Origin: Serripes groenlandicus
Lineage: Eukaryota; Mollusca; Bivalvia; Cardiida; Cardiidae
Length of the DNA: 64,000 nucleotides
Assembly (NCBI GenBank): GCA_031761405.1
Contig: JASEVX010000013.1
Span: 51,647,956 to 51,711,955, forward strand
Reading direction: 5' to 3'
This document shows, piece after piece, positions 10,825 to 21,623 of this stretch. Made by a program: the position numbers and the translations under genes. The stretch's first letter is position 1. The number at the start of each line of letters is the position of its first letter. The notes under the pieces were generated by a model that had not been told where the DNA came from, ran no database searches, and saw only the letters and a list, made by a program, of their open reading frames with translations.

Positions 10825-12521
10825 TTGCAGTTGGAATTGGGAAGACAGTTTCTCTAAACCTTTCATTTGGGGTTGAATGTTGATTTCCTATGGGTGATGG
10901 CAGAAGTGATAATAATGATCTTGACCTAGATCTGGACCTATGCAAGGATGACCGTGACAATGACCTTCCATTGGATGAGTGTCTTGATTGTGATCTTGAC
11001 CTTGACATTCGATTAGATGAGTGTCTTGATTGTGATCTTGACCTTGACATTCGATTAGATGAGTGTCTTGATTGTGATGTTGACCTTGACATTCGATTAG
11101 ATGAGTGTCTTGATTGTGATCTTGACCTTGATATTCGATTAGATGAGTGTCTTGATTGTGATCTTGACCGTGACATTCAATTAGATGAGTGTCTTGATTG
11201 TGATCTTGACCTTGACATTCGATGAGATGAGTGTCTTGATTGTGATCTTGACAATGACATTCAATTAGATGAGTGTCTTGATTGTGATCTTGACCTTGAC
11301 ATTCGATTAGATTAGTGTCTTGATTGTGATCTTGACTTGACATTCGATTAGATGAGTGTCTTGATTGTGATCTTGACCTTGACATTCGATTAGATGAGTG
11401 TCTTGATTGTGATCTTGACCATGACATTTGATTAGATGAGTGTCTTGATTGTGATCTTGACCTTGACATTCGATTAGATGAGTGTCTTGATTGTGATTTT
11501 GACCGTGACATTCGATTAGATTAGTGTCTTGATTGTGATCTTGACCTTGACATTCGATAAGATGAGTGTCTTGATTGTGATCTTGACCGTGACATTCGAT
11601 TAGATGAGTGTCTTGATTGTGATCTTGACAATGACATTCGATTAGATGAGTGTCTTGATTGTGATCTTGACCGTGACATTCGATTAGATGAGTGACTTGA
11701 ATGTGACTTTGACATTGACCTTTCTTTTGATATGTGTCTTGATTGTCTCACTGACCTTGACCTATCATGATATGATGAGGATTTCGCCTCAGAATACGAC
11801 CTTGATCTTTTTTTATAGGGACTCTGCCTTGAGTGTGATCTTGACCTTGTCCTTTTGTGATAGGATTGCGATTTGGAATATGAACCCTTTGACTGTGACT
11901 TGGATGAGAGTGGTGAACGAGACCTGGACAAGTGTATTGAATTTGTCAAATGAGTCTCTACCCTGGATGTGTGAGTGGAATTCATCGAGTGGGTTGACTT
12001 TGACGAGTGAGTCGACTGTGACTTGGGCAAGTGTGATGAATGATTCTTCAAAGAATGTGATGAATGTGACTTAGCCAAGTGTGTTGACTGTGATTTGGAT
12101 GAGTGCTGGGATTGAGACTTTGACAAGTGTGTTGACTGTGACTGTGGGGAAGAGTGCGTTGACTGTGACCGGGACTTAGACGAGTGCAGTAACTTGGACC
12201 GAGACAAATGTTCTGACTGCAACTTGCAATTTGACAAGTGCTCCGACTGAATTTCCAGTTGTTGTGTTGACTGTGACTCTGGTGCATTTGACCACTGAGA
12301 CTCTAATATATGTTCTGATGATGATTTGGGCGAGTGTGCTGACCGCGATTGGTATATCTGCTTTGACTGTGACTTAGATAAAGGTGGGGATTCTAGTGAC
12401 TGAGACCTGGATGAATGCTCAGACAGCAACTTGGAAGAGATTACAAATAATAGTGACTGGGTGTTTGATGACAGTGACTTGTCTATCAGTTTCAACTTCT
12501 TTGGTGGTATTGGATATTCAC
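10825..12521 (-). CDS. DUF4806/RS gene exon 4, Ser/Arg-rich, with 42-bp repeats
   Basis: The acceptor TTTCAATATAG is followed in phase by EYPIPPKKLKLIDKSL. From there the protein is almost entirely S, R, K, H and Q: SKSQS, THSSKS and SRSRS words first, then a block KKRSRSYSEAKSSS, then about 17 near-identical 14-residue units of the type NRMSRSRSQSRHS. Beyond the array comes RSRSRSLLSLLPSP and ERFRETVFPIPTA, with donor CAA|GTAAGT at 10824. The exon length of 1697 is one base short of what the flanking phases need, matching the 1-base deletion near 11333. Two units have TCA changed to TAA (11523-11521 and 11314-11312). RS-rich stretches typically act in the nucleus in RNA-processing contexts and are phosphorylated; that role is inference here. 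Confidence 0.65.
10970..11700. repeat. 42-bp tandem repeat inside exon 4, about 17 units
   Basis: The word GATGAGTGTCTTGATTGTGA recurs every 42 bases, each unit coding for 14 residues on the minus strand. Units differ mainly at the GACCTTGAC/GACCGTGAC/GACAATGAC positions. One unit has a 1-base deletion and two have a nonsense change. Because 42 is a multiple of three, unit gain and loss keep frame. Confidence 0.95.
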
Positions 12522-12589
12522 CTATATTGAAACAAGAAATTATTTTCAAATCCGGCCAGCACTTTTGGACAAGAAGATTTAGGCACAAG

Positions 12590-12636
12590 GTGATCAAAAA
12601 AGTTGACCTTGAACACTTTGTGCTCAGGTGAGCTAA
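12590..12636 (+). mobile_element. Solo right end of a CTCAGGTGAGCT-type element
   Basis: GTGATCAAAAAAGTTGACCT followed by CACTTTGTGCTCAGGTGAGC resembles the hairpin end of the GATCAC element family. No matching body is seen. It lies in intron 3, just 5' of the exon 4 acceptor. Confidence 0.4.
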
Positions 12637-12648
12637 CAAGTTACATGT

Positions 12649-12876
12649 TGAAGCTATCCCACATATGTCAAACCTGCAGCAGATAACTTCGAAAATATCT
12701 GGTTAAATAATATGGTAAACCTCTATAAATTAAAGTTTAATAATTAAATAGATTTGAAAATATTGTGGCAAAAAGCGAAATTGCTCATTGTGAGCTTTTC
12801 TCCTCTTGACACAAATTTTTCAAAAGTTGTCTGCTGCAGAGGCCTCAGAAAGCCTCTGTTTGTGGGAAAGGGTTAA
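12649..12876. mobile_element. TTAA-family MITE in intron 3
   Basis: CTGCAGCAGATAAC near the left, the GAAATTGCTCATTGTGAGC core, then TGTCTGCTGCAGAGGCCTCA and a GGGAAAGGGTTAA right end. The left terminus is degenerate (CTATCCCACATATG). Confidence 0.75.
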
Positions 12877-13120
12877 CCATGGTGCAAAAGCAACAAGAAC
12901 ATGGAAGTTTTGCCATGCAAATCAGTGATGACTACCAGTTAATACCTTTGTTTTTGTTATATCTATTATTGGTTATGCATCTGAACTCAATCCCATGAAC
13001 TAGTCTAGAAAAATCAAAGTCAAGCATTTATGTAATACTTTTGAGAAACTGTCAACATATATATCAGTTTTTAAAGTCCAAATGGGTGGAAAATCTGAAA
13101 GACAGTAGAATATTTCCTAC

Positions 13121-13189
13121 CTGGTGAAATAGGAGCCTCCTGATTACCTACAACTATAGTAGATTGTTCCTGCATGGACACATTTTCCT
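13121..13189 (-). CDS. DUF4806/RS gene exon 3
   Basis: A 69-base exon between acceptor TATATTTGCAG and donor CAG|GTAGGA. It reads ENVSMQEQSTIVVGNQEAP in the phase set by exon 2 and ends with one base that joins exon 4 to make a glycine codon. It is short and low in recognisable motifs; the support is the matching phase on both sides. Confidence 0.6.
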
Positions 13190-13685
13190 CTGCAAATATA
13201 ATGGAATCTTGACATGTCATATGTCATTGGTATACACATCAACAACTTGATCATTATAGATACAAGCTTGGACGCTTTGATAGAGTTTCCAGCCACTATA
13301 TAAATAGCATGATAGGTGGGCAGATTAGCTCTCCATAATTTCAACGGCTGAGCTATGATCACATTTATTGAAATTATTAACTTGCTTCATAAAACATAGA
13401 TAAAAGGTATCTAAAAGCTATCAAATTTAAGCAACTCCATCAAACCACGTAAAAATTTACAATAAAGAGCAACTGAACTCCAACCAATAAACTAGTGAGT
13501 CACCAAGGCAAGTGTGTCTAGGGGTTATAAAAATGATGATATAAAGTCAATTTTAGGGTAAAAAATACAAATTTAAAAGAAATTTTCTAGGGAGAAGATG
13601 CCTGTATAACCTGTCCTATTTTTATTCAAACTTTCTTTATAATGTATGGCTTATTTAAGTGTAAAATAAGTTTAATTTACCACAC

Positions 13686-13836
13686 CTGTTGTAATAAAGT
13701 CAGCAAAAGCCCGTTTCTTTCTATTTCGCCTGTTCTCAATGTTCATCTCCTCATCGTCTTCAGTTTCCACTGCAGTAGTGTTGTCAAAATCATCACACTC
13801 TTGCCGGCTTTTTGTTAAATAAAAAACACGGCTTTT
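13686..13836 (-). CDS. DUF4806/RS gene exon 2
   Basis: The acceptor is CACTTTTTAG and the donor CAG|GTGTGG. It encodes 50 complete residues plus one base: a KSRVFYLTKSRQECDDF start, which corresponds to the end of the N-terminal block, then an acidic VETEDDEEM run and a basic RRNRKKRAF run that may serve as a nuclear localisation signal. Confidence 0.65.
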
Positions 13837-14074
13837 CTAAAAAGTGCACTTTTTCAGGCATGTAATACACTTTGGCTACACCGAAATAAAGGAACCTGTT
13901 TTAGTGAAATCATCAATGAGCGGAAAAATAACAGACATACAAATATCGTGTGTGATTATGATTAAATTTTAAATTAAAAGTTCTCTCTCGTATTACGCAG
14001 AAACATGATGGTCCTTTATTGCTCACATGATTTAATAGAACATAAATAAGTTTAAATGTTCCTACAAATAAAAC

Positions 14075-14330
14075 AAGCAATATCCCTGGTGGCCATGTTT
14101 TTCAACCGATTGGAATAATATCAGCAATTTTGGTAGAAGATCACCCAAGAAACATTGTGTGTCCCAAATTATTTTCGAATTGGTTATTATACCCCCCCGC
14201 AAACTAAGTTTTGGGGGGTATATAGGAATCACCCTGTCTGTCTGTCTGTCTGTCCGTCTGTCTGTCCATATGTCCACATTTCTTGTAAGCACTACTCCTC
14301 CTAAACGGCTCAATTGATTTGGTTCAAACT
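14075..14330. mobile_element. Fragments of two elements: GGCCATGTTTTTCAA segment and a hairpin with a CTGT run
   Basis: 14075-14175 matches the interior of the GATCAC family (CCTGGTGGCCATGTTTTTCA). At 14189-14222 an ATACCCCCC...GGGGGGTAT hairpin begins a second element, followed by a CTGT tetranucleotide run (14231-14265) and a short unique part. Only this end is seen. Confidence 0.6.
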
Positions 14331-14425
14331 TTACATGAAGGTTACACATCATATGTAGATATGCATGAAGGAAGAGCATACGCCTCGGATTCTTCCAAGG
14401 GCAGATAATTGAACTGAGAGGTTAC

Positions 14426-14630
14426 CTGCGAGGGACTCCTGTGCACATACCTCCATATTGGACCAGTAGTTTTTAAAAAGAGAAGAAGGTTTGATTGAAA
14501 ATCATCTTTTCTGCATTAATTGTGTCCTTGTGGCCAGTACTCTGTGTTTTTCACCACCCAACTCTCTGGCACAGCACCTTTCTCCTCATTGTCATCTTTC
14601 CCTTCTAGCCAAACAGCCCTGACATACATT
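14426..14630 (-). CDS. DUF4806/RS gene exon 1 (N-terminal block)
   Basis: The acceptor TTTTGTATTTTCAG ends at 14631, one base before the ATG at 14629, so an upstream untranslated exon is likely. The protein starts MYVRAVWLEGKDD and continues VPESWVVKNTEYWPQGHN, matching the family pattern of a small strand-rich block with a W followed by YWP. The frame then hits TAA at 14518-14516 and reopens with TTGPIWRYVHRSPSQ, which fits the later W-containing part of the block. The donor is GTAACC at 14425. The frame leaving the exon is phase 0 and suits exon 2. The lost stretch between GHN and TTGP reads sensibly one frame over (INAEKMIFNQTF), so two compensating indels are possible. Confidence 0.65.
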
Positions 14631-14683
14631 CTGAAAATACAAAACAAAAGTGTAAAGTATGTTTCTATTGGTTTAGATGACAA

Positions 14684-14918
14684 ATAACCCTTTCCCGCAT
14701 ACAAGAAATCTGCAGAAGACCACATTTAAAACATGTAGGCAAAACTATTGGTAATCTAGTTCTCTAAACATGTAAGAATAATAATTGAATAAAGCTTAAA
14801 ACATTGTGGCAAAAGGAGAAATTGCATAACATGAGCAATTTCATCTTTTGCCACAATGTTTGCAAAAGTCGTCTCCTGCTGAGGCATCAGAAAGTGTCTA
14901 TATGTGGTAAAGGGTTAA
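14684..14918. mobile_element. TTAA-family MITE
   Basis: The left end is ATAACCCTTTCCCGCATAC (TTAA changed to ATAA) and the right end TATATGTGGTAAAGGGTTAA. The core hairpin pairs CATTGTGGCAAAAGGAG with its complement. Confidence 0.85.
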
Positions 14919-15230
14919 CATGACGCCAGCTATCAATCAACTGAATTCAATACCAATAAAAAATGGCTTTTTATTTACAACAAATAAATTCAATAAAAGG
15001 TTTTAATTAATTCTATTGTCAGAAATACTCCGATATTTAAAAAGGGGGCGAGGTTATCACATCAATGGCGTCATGTTACTGTTCATATTTAAATCATGAG
15101 CACCCACATAAATACGTTTTTGTCTGTCATCTGTTATTGTGAGCAAGTAACTTCAAGTATTGATTATGACCGGTCACTGCAACTCATGATAAACAGATAT
15201 TTTAGCCTATATACATGTAGGAGGGGCTGT

Positions 15231-15455
15231 TTAACACTTTCCCTCATATAGACGCTTTCTGACAGCTCTGCAGCACAGGGCTTTTTGAAAACATAGTGAC
15301 AAAAGAAGAAATTGCTCAAAACGAGCAATTTCTCCTTAAGCCACAATGTTTTCCACTTTTAGTTATCCATTCAATTAAATAAAGATTTTCTATTTGTTGA
15401 CAAAATATGTTCAAAGTCGTCTGCTGCAGAATTGTCGTATGAGGGAAAGGGGTAA
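15231..15455. mobile_element. TTAA-family MITE
   Basis: TTAACACTTTCCCTCATATA on the left, the core hairpin GAAATTGCTCAAAACGAGCA, and GTCGTCTGCTGCAGAATTGT with GAGGGAAAGGGGTAA on the right. Confidence 0.8.
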
Positions 15456-15472
15456 GATAATTTCCCCTTTCT

Positions 15473-15685
15473 TTAACACTTTCCCACATACAACAAATAT
15501 GCAGCAGACGACTTTGAAAGCATCTAAGTAAAAATATGGAAAATTATCATTAGTGTAATTATTGAAAAAGTTGAAAACATTGTGGCAGAAAGATAATTTG
15601 CTCATTTTCTCCTTTTGCCACAATGTTTTCAAAGTTCTGCTGCTGCAGATGCGTTGAAATACGTCTACAGGTTGGACAGGGTTAA
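15473..15685. mobile_element. TTAA-family MITE
   Basis: TTAACACTTTCCCACATACA on the left, GCAGCAGACGACTTTGAAAG inside, TTTGCCACAATGTTTTCAAA near the right and GGACAGGGTTAA at the end. It is 18 bases from the previous copy. Confidence 0.8.
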
Positions 15686-15821
15686 AGTAATCTGTGTGCT
15701 CTATTCAAATGAATTTACAAAAAGTGTAATAATTAACATGTCAAATTATATTTACATGCAAACTAAATCTATCCATGCACATGCATATACTGTAACTGCT
15801 CCAGACTGTACAACATTGGTA

Positions 15822-17718
15822 TTAAGACTTGACCATTTTCTCGTGCAGTTCACATAGCTCAACAAGTCGTCTTCGCATTCGTTGATCACTTTTAACAAAT
15901 GCAATATTGAATAGTTTTGATTCACAGATTTACTAAAGTAATTTTCTGTTTTACTTTGTGGGAGTATATCACACAACATTGTTCCATTATTCCGTTTTTC
16001 TATAACAAATGCGTAACACTCGTTCTGCAGTAAAAAACAACTGTTTCGTGTTTTGTAGAAATAACACTGAATGTTCGTTTTAATTGGGTATTTGTCACTC
16101 CAGTTAGATTCTTCTCTTGCATACGTTTGGCAACTTGTACAATTGGATTTTTTGCACTTTTCACTGACTTTTTAATTGACTGTAGATGGTTTTCATAAGG
16201 AAATGCAGAAATATCGTTTACTGAACATTTAAAATGTCTACAGTCATCTGGAAGGTGGATGAGAGAATGGACATTGTATACAGTGAATATCTCTGTATAA
16301 AAGTTTTTTGCTTTTTTCAACAAAAAAGCTGATCGGATATCATTGTTGGATGTTAAAAGGATTGAAATTGACACAGACAAAGCCAGAAAGTGTTTGTACA
16401 TTTCTTTGGTTAGAAACTTCCTTAAAACAACTGGTCCCGTGTATAATAAAAATTGCCGAAATTCAGTTGCTTTCCAGCGATCTAATTCAAGCAGGGTTCT
16501 GGGCTGGCGGGCAAACTCAGAGGGTAATTTTCCTGCAAAAGACACCAAGTTGTTTGAAATTTCTCCTAGCTGGAGAGCAGACAGTCTGCATTCAAATGGA
16601 CCTTGTCTAAGAAAACACAAAATTCGCTTTACGACACCTAGACAAACCATTTGCATATAATCCAAACAAAAGGCTGTTACACATGGTATATTACACAAAA
16701 TGAGCGCAGTCTCACTGTGTTGATAATTATTATGGTATGTAAGAGAGGAAAATTCTTCGTCTGTTCTCAAGGGATACTTATTTAAAGAATGCAATATAAT
16801 GCGATTTTGTTTCCAGTATCCCCGCACAGTGCAGCGTTCACAGGCATTATAACCAGTGTGCCCTATAATATGTTTCAAAAAGGCTCTAGCAGGAGCATCA
16901 CATATATATATGAATGCATTTGTATAGATACAGTAAAGAATTTGTCACCAAATGCAATTCCGTTTGCATTAAGCTCTTGTATCTCTCTTAACAAGTCGGA
17001 TAAAAAATCCTCTTTTAGCGAATTTGGCTTCTTAGAACCATAAAATATTAATTGCCACTATAAAAGGTGTATAATGACCTAAACTACAAAGTATTGGCCA
17101 AAACTGTGTGCCAGTTGACTTGAACAAAGGAATACCATCAATATTGAAATATAACTTTGAATCTAAGGAATGTGAATGCACACTCAAAATCCTTTCCAAG
17201 CCTTCTTCTAACCCACAGTAAATGTACTGCCCACCACACTTTTCTTCATATTGAATAGATTTTGGGGTTTGCAACAATGTCCTTAAATCTTTGGGAAGTG
17301 CAACATTTCCATTGGAACGTAAAATGTTCAAAAGACCATCAACACAAGATTTACTTAAACAATGTGTGGTAGACCACACTGCTAATTTTTCCTTCAAACT
17401 TTTTTCTTCTATTTCATCTTCTGATCCATCTTCACTAGAAGAAGACTGGACTGTTTCCGAAAACCCCAAATCAGAAATGTTAACATTATCATCATGATTA
17501 TTAGAACTAGTTTGACTTTCGCTATCATGATTAGCTGAACTATCTTGATTTTCTCTTCTCTCAAAACTATTTTGATTCTTTTCATTTGACTAATCAACAA
17601 CATCGTCTGGATTGATTTGATCCTGCCCCTCTTCTTCTTCACTACTACTTGGCAAGGCAAGTGCCCTGGCAGTTGCATGGTGTCGACGCCAACGTTTCCA
17701 GTATGAGTCTCCCGACAT
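15822..17718 (-). pseudogene. tnp2/CACTA-like (Plavaka-type) transposase, broken by one stop and several frameshifts
   Basis: The start MSGDSYWKRWRRHHATARAL at 17718 is followed by an acidic serine-rich region with a TAG at 17592. The body then reads YFNIDGIPLFKSTGTQFWPI, a catalytic-domain word with the IDG...S-x-Q-x-W-P pattern. After frame breaks at about 17040 and 16905 comes CDAPARAFLKHIIGHTGYNA with CERCTVRG, a zinc-binding-like C-x-x-C word. Next are LDYMQMVCLGVVKRIL, LDRWKATEFRQFLLYTGP, VYNVHSLIHLPDD and ISAFPYENHLQSIKK, all hallmarks of this transposase group in animals. Another break at about 16015 and one near 15910 lead to a basic tail ending at the TAA at 15824. Intact relatives are around 600-700 residues. 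The copy cannot encode a working enzyme unless the breaks are assembly errors. It is on the same strand as, and 1.2 kb upstream of, the DUF4806/RS gene. Confidence 0.85.
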
Positions 17719-17978
17719 GGCAATGACCAAAACTAGTGCTGAAAATGAGTTATTAGACTCTGTAATAATATGACATCAGAACAAGTCTACTGCATAACTG
17801 GTTTATTTGAACGTTCAAACTTAACGCTAAAATTGACATACAAACGACTTTCCAATGGTACATGTCACAATGTGTAATTTCCTAGGGTATGAGTTGACTA
17901 CATGATCTATGTCTGAAACCGAGAAATCAACTGTGGAGATATGCCTCGGGAATCAGTCGCAGTGTTAGGGGCATGCCC

Positions 17979-18165
17979 AGTATTTTTAGTTCATTGGTCT
18001 AAATGACATATCGATAAATAATAGGATGTTAGTTCTTCGTTACTAAGGACAAATTTTCATCCTCTGGGCTCACATAAATAATATTTTTAGTTCATTGGTC
18101 TAAATGACATATCGATAAATAATAGGACGTTAGTTCAAATTTTCATCCTCTGGGCTCACATAATT
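17979..18165. repeat. 101-bp tandem duplication
   Basis: The word TTTTTAGTTCATTGGTCTAA occurs near 17983 and 18084, each followed by ATGACATATCGATAAATAAT and TTTTCATCCTCTGGGCTCAC. The second copy lacks about 17 bases in the middle. It lies upstream of the transposase start. Confidence 0.9.
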
Positions 18166-18918
18166 CATTTGAATGCATCTATCAACTCAATGTTTTTAAA
18201 TCAAAAATTGTAAAACTTATTTATTTGAAAACTCATTCTTTTTTTAAACTATTATCGACTGAAACAACCTTAACAATAAAATAGTGTGAGCATTGAATTT
18301 TGCTGTAACGTTCAGAACAGCCCTACAAGTTCTAGTTCAAACTCCGGTAGACTGCAGAGTGCAGAGTCACTGTCAATAAACTTACATAGATGCAAAACTA
18401 ATTATGTTCAGTCTAAAATAAAGAGTATTACACAAGCCTTTCACTCCAGTTGTTTTAAACATATTCACAGTACATTATATTTATAGCATTTATCTTCTTT
18501 AACAAACAAAATCCTCACAATCATGCTAAACCTGCCATAAAAACGAGCACTTCCTGTGTGAGGATATATTTTCAGTGATATCATTTATGTGTGCACCGGT
18601 CAATTTTAAGCAATGAAATATTGTGTTTTGAAATAATTTGTTCATTTCTTTTACATTCATTATCTAAACAAACTTCAAATTATCAGTTTTCTCTATCTTA
18701 AATGATCATGTATAGTATACGCATTTTTGAACATTTTTATCAAGCGGTGTCAACTTTTTTTTCTACCTGGAGAAATCGGCCATTAATATGCTTTTTTTTG
18801 AAAATTTGACCAGTAACTGAGAAAGTAGGTCATAATTTAAAATAGACCTGGAGACTCATTTCCTGATTTTTTTCAAGGATTGCTGAGAAAGGGGACTTAG
18901 AAAGGGGACTTTAAATAA

Positions 18919-20228
18919 TAACAAGAGATGTTTGTCAAACATTATGCCCCCCCCCCCCCCCCCTGAGCGCCATGTTGTCAGGAATATTAGGACAATTGAG
19001 TAAAATTTGAATGGACCGAAATGCCAGTTGATTTGTCATTTCACATTGGATGTCTATGAGTCAGTTTTAAGATTATGAACAATGTTCATTCAATGTTTGA
19101 GGATGGTAGGTACAGTTCTTAATCCCATTGTGATGATGACTGATATTTGCAGATTTTATGTATCCTCCAGGTCTAGGCATTGTCGAGTCATCACTCAGAC
19201 AAGCTTAAAAAAGGTTTTTGTGTTCAAGGACACTGTGACATTGACCTTTGACCCAATGACCTAAAAATAAATAGGGTTCATCTACTGGTCAGGCCCAACC
19301 TTCAATTCAAGTTTGAGAACCATAGGTCCAGGCATTGTTGAGTCATCACTCGGACAAGCTTAAAAAGGGTTTTTGTGTTCAAGGTCACTGTGACCTTGAC
19401 CTTTGACCCAATGACCTCAAAATAAATAAGATTCATCTACTGGTCACGCCCAACCTCCAAGTCTAGTTTGAGGACCATGGGTCCAGGCATTGTTGAGTTA
19501 TCACTCGGACAAGCTAAAAAAAGGTTTTTGTGTTCATGGTCACTGTGACCTTAACCTTTGACCCAATGACCTCAAAATAAATAAGTTTATTTACTGGTCA
19601 GGCCCAACCTCCAAGTCAAGTTTGAGAACCATAGGTCCAGGCATTATTGAGTTATCACTCGGACAAGCTTAAAAAGGGTTTTTGTGTTCAAGGACACTGT
19701 GACCTTGACCCTTGACCCAATGACCTAAAAATAAAGAGGGTTCGTCTACTTGTCAGGCCCAACCTCAAATTCAAGTTTGAGAACCATAGGTTCAGGCATT
19801 GTTGAGTTATCACTCGGACAAGCTTAAAAAGGGTTTTTGTGTTCAAGGTCACTGTGACCTTCACCTCTGACCCAATGACCTCAAAATAAATATGGTTCAT
19901 CTACTGGTCAAGTTTAACCTTCAAGTCAAGTTTGAGGATCATAGGTCTAGGCCTTGTTAAGTTATCACTCGGACAAGCTTAAAAAGGGTTTTTGTGTTCA
20001 AGGTCACTGTGACCTTCACCTTTGACCCAATGACCTCAAAATAAATAGAGTTCATCTACTGGTCAGTCCCATCCCCCAAGTCAAGTTTGAGGACCACAGG
20101 TCTAGGCATTGTTGAGTTATCACTCGGACAAGCTCTGGTCTACAGACGGACCGACGGACCAACCGACCGACCGACAGACATACATGTGCAAAGCAATATA
20201 CCCCTCTTCTTCGAAGTGGGCATAATTA
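18919..20228 (+). mobile_element. Pearl-like element with 155-bp core array
   Basis: It begins AACAAGAGATGTTTGTCAAA then CATTATGCCCCCC and ends CTTCTTCGAAGTGGGCATAA, so ATTATGCCC is inverted at the ends. It holds about seven core units (19090-20135) and then a GACC/GACA run at 20145-20178. The layout is the same as at 5649-7622 but the core sequence is unrelated. Confidence 0.75.
19090..20135. repeat. 155-bp tandem repeat, about 7 units
   Basis: The word CACTCGGACAAGCT recurs near 19190, 19351, 19506, 19660, 19814, 19970 and 20124. Each unit also has the near palindrome AAGGTCACTGTGACCTTGAC and the word TTTGACCCAATGACCT. Confidence 0.9.
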
Positions 20229-20600
20229 CAGCTCGTGTTGACGGTTGTGGTCGCATTTATCACAAAGAATGTACCTGATGTTGGTGTTGTTAAAGTTCTG
20301 TACGTGTGGCTCGCAGAACGATTTTGGCAGAAAGAAATTCCATGTAAAGGTCATGACCGTTGTAGAATACGTAACCTGTAGAATTTTCTACTTGAAAGTG
20401 TCAAAGTCCAGACTGAGGCTGTAGCAAATATATCTTTAATTAGTGTTTTTCTTTCAAGACGCCAAACGGGAAAATGGGCCAAATAAAGACTTATAATTAA
20501 ATTGTGAAGGGACCAGTTACGACAGAAAATATATTTCATAAAATTTAAGGAAATATATATATATTTCTTTTCCTAACCGTTGTAAACACACATTGTACAG
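20226..20600. other. Unassigned spacer
   Basis: No coding or repeat structure recognised. Confidence 0.4.
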
Positions 20601-20890
20601 ACATCGGATAAACGTTGAATAAAGGTCGCCAATGTCGCGACCAAAACCCAACGCTAATCCGACGTCGGGATTCCAACGTCTATAGACGTTGGATATTGGT
20701 CAGGAATTTAACGTCTATAGACGTTGTATATTGGTCGTGACGAAAATCCGACGTCGATCCAATGTTTAAACCTAACGTTGCATCGATGTCAGGAATCCAA
20801 CGTCTATCCGATGTTGGATTATGGTCGCCAACGTCGCAACCTTAATCCAACCATAATCCAACGTTGGTTTGACGTCGGGTGTTTACTGGG
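20600..20890. repeat. ACGT-centred degenerate palindromic repeats
   Basis: Roughly a dozen words of the types CCAACGTTGG, CCGACGTCGG and AACGTCTATAGACGTT occur with irregular spacing, for example at 20680-20695, 20709-20726 and 20858-20875. They resemble the internal repeats of a MITE-like element. A weaker related run is at 5330-5380. Confidence 0.6.
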
Positions 20891-21617
20891 TAGGAATTAT
20901 TGATTTCTTTTGTCTTTTTATCCCATGCCTCTTCACATTTAAAGAGCCTGCAGCAGACTTCTTTTAAAGAATTTGGATAAAACATTTATGGGGGGAAAAC
21001 AGACAGTGAAACTTAGTCTTATGATTATCAAAGAAGACAAAAGTATTTGTTCATTGTCAACAGTCTTTTCTATAGTCGTCTAACTGCTGACAATTGATTA
21101 TTTCAGTTCGAAATATTTAATAAACTGGTAACAATTTGTAGCTGTTCTTTTGAAATATATCTCATTGCAGTGTGGCCATTGACAAGAAAATTTATTTATT
21201 TTTAGAACTAAAAAATCAAGTCTAGACATTATTTCATTGTGCTTTCTAATGTGCAATTAAAACCGATGTACACAACTTACTTGACTATCAAATATATTTT
21301 ACTTCACTTTGAAATCCGCCGTATTATTATAAACGTATCCGGAATTAATAGCGTCAGAATATTTGTCTACTTGTTGTGTAAGTTTATCCTGTGATCTTTC
21401 GATTTATAATGACAATAGGACTTAATAATGACTAGTAGCTTTTTAATTGGACTCTAACTTTTATTGCAATGTCTTTATTAACTGTCTAGCAGTCTAAAAC
21501 GCTCATTTCACTCTTTTTCAATTTGTCAATTTTGTCCGACGATATAATTCAACCCAAATCGCAACTTTTTGTTAACCGTGCAACAAATTGGCTGCTTATA
21601 ATAGCTCACTTCACCAG
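20891..21617. other. Gene-free spacer
   Basis: Only a short partial match to the TTAA MITE family (CCTGCAGCAGACTTCTTTTA near 20947) was noted. Confidence 0.4.
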
Positions 21618-21623
21618 TTTGTT

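Larger units (their letters stand above)
7882..14630 (-). pseudogene. DUF4806-type gene with an arginine/serine-rich exon, eight exons, probably decayed
   Basis: Eight minus-strand segments with splice sites assemble into a protein resembling DUF4806 family members. Exon 1 has the N-terminal VPESWVVKNTEYWP motif. Exon 2 is acidic then basic (ETEDDEEM, RRNRKKRAF). Exon 3 is a short linker. Exon 4 is a very large Ser/Arg/Lys/His-rich block. Exons 5-8 spell the DUF4806 pattern: RVLYLLAELK, IPFQASTMEEF, a GG-type loop with LKDNVNKII, LMTNDI, NMKGGKQKQAF and LKYAPDR before the stop. Phases agree across the joins 1-2, 2-3, 3-4, 4-5 and 5-6. Breaks: TAA in exon 1 (14518), TAA at 11523 and 11314, one missing base near 11333, one missing base in exon 6, one extra T in exon 7, and an unresolved join into exon 8. 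Function of DUF4806 proteins is unknown to me. An RS-rich insert usually suggests a nuclear protein. The introns host several mobile elements. The breaks could be pseudogene damage or assembly error; no single-base judgement is possible here. Confidence 0.7.

Noticed and set aside
10890..11225. Plus-strand open frame with LDECLDCD repeats
   Set aside because: It is the antisense of the 42-bp array in exon 4. Splice sites and composition support the minus strand.
16308..16660. Plus-strand frames of about 100 codons
   Set aside because: Antisense of the transposase body, which carries conserved words on the minus strand.
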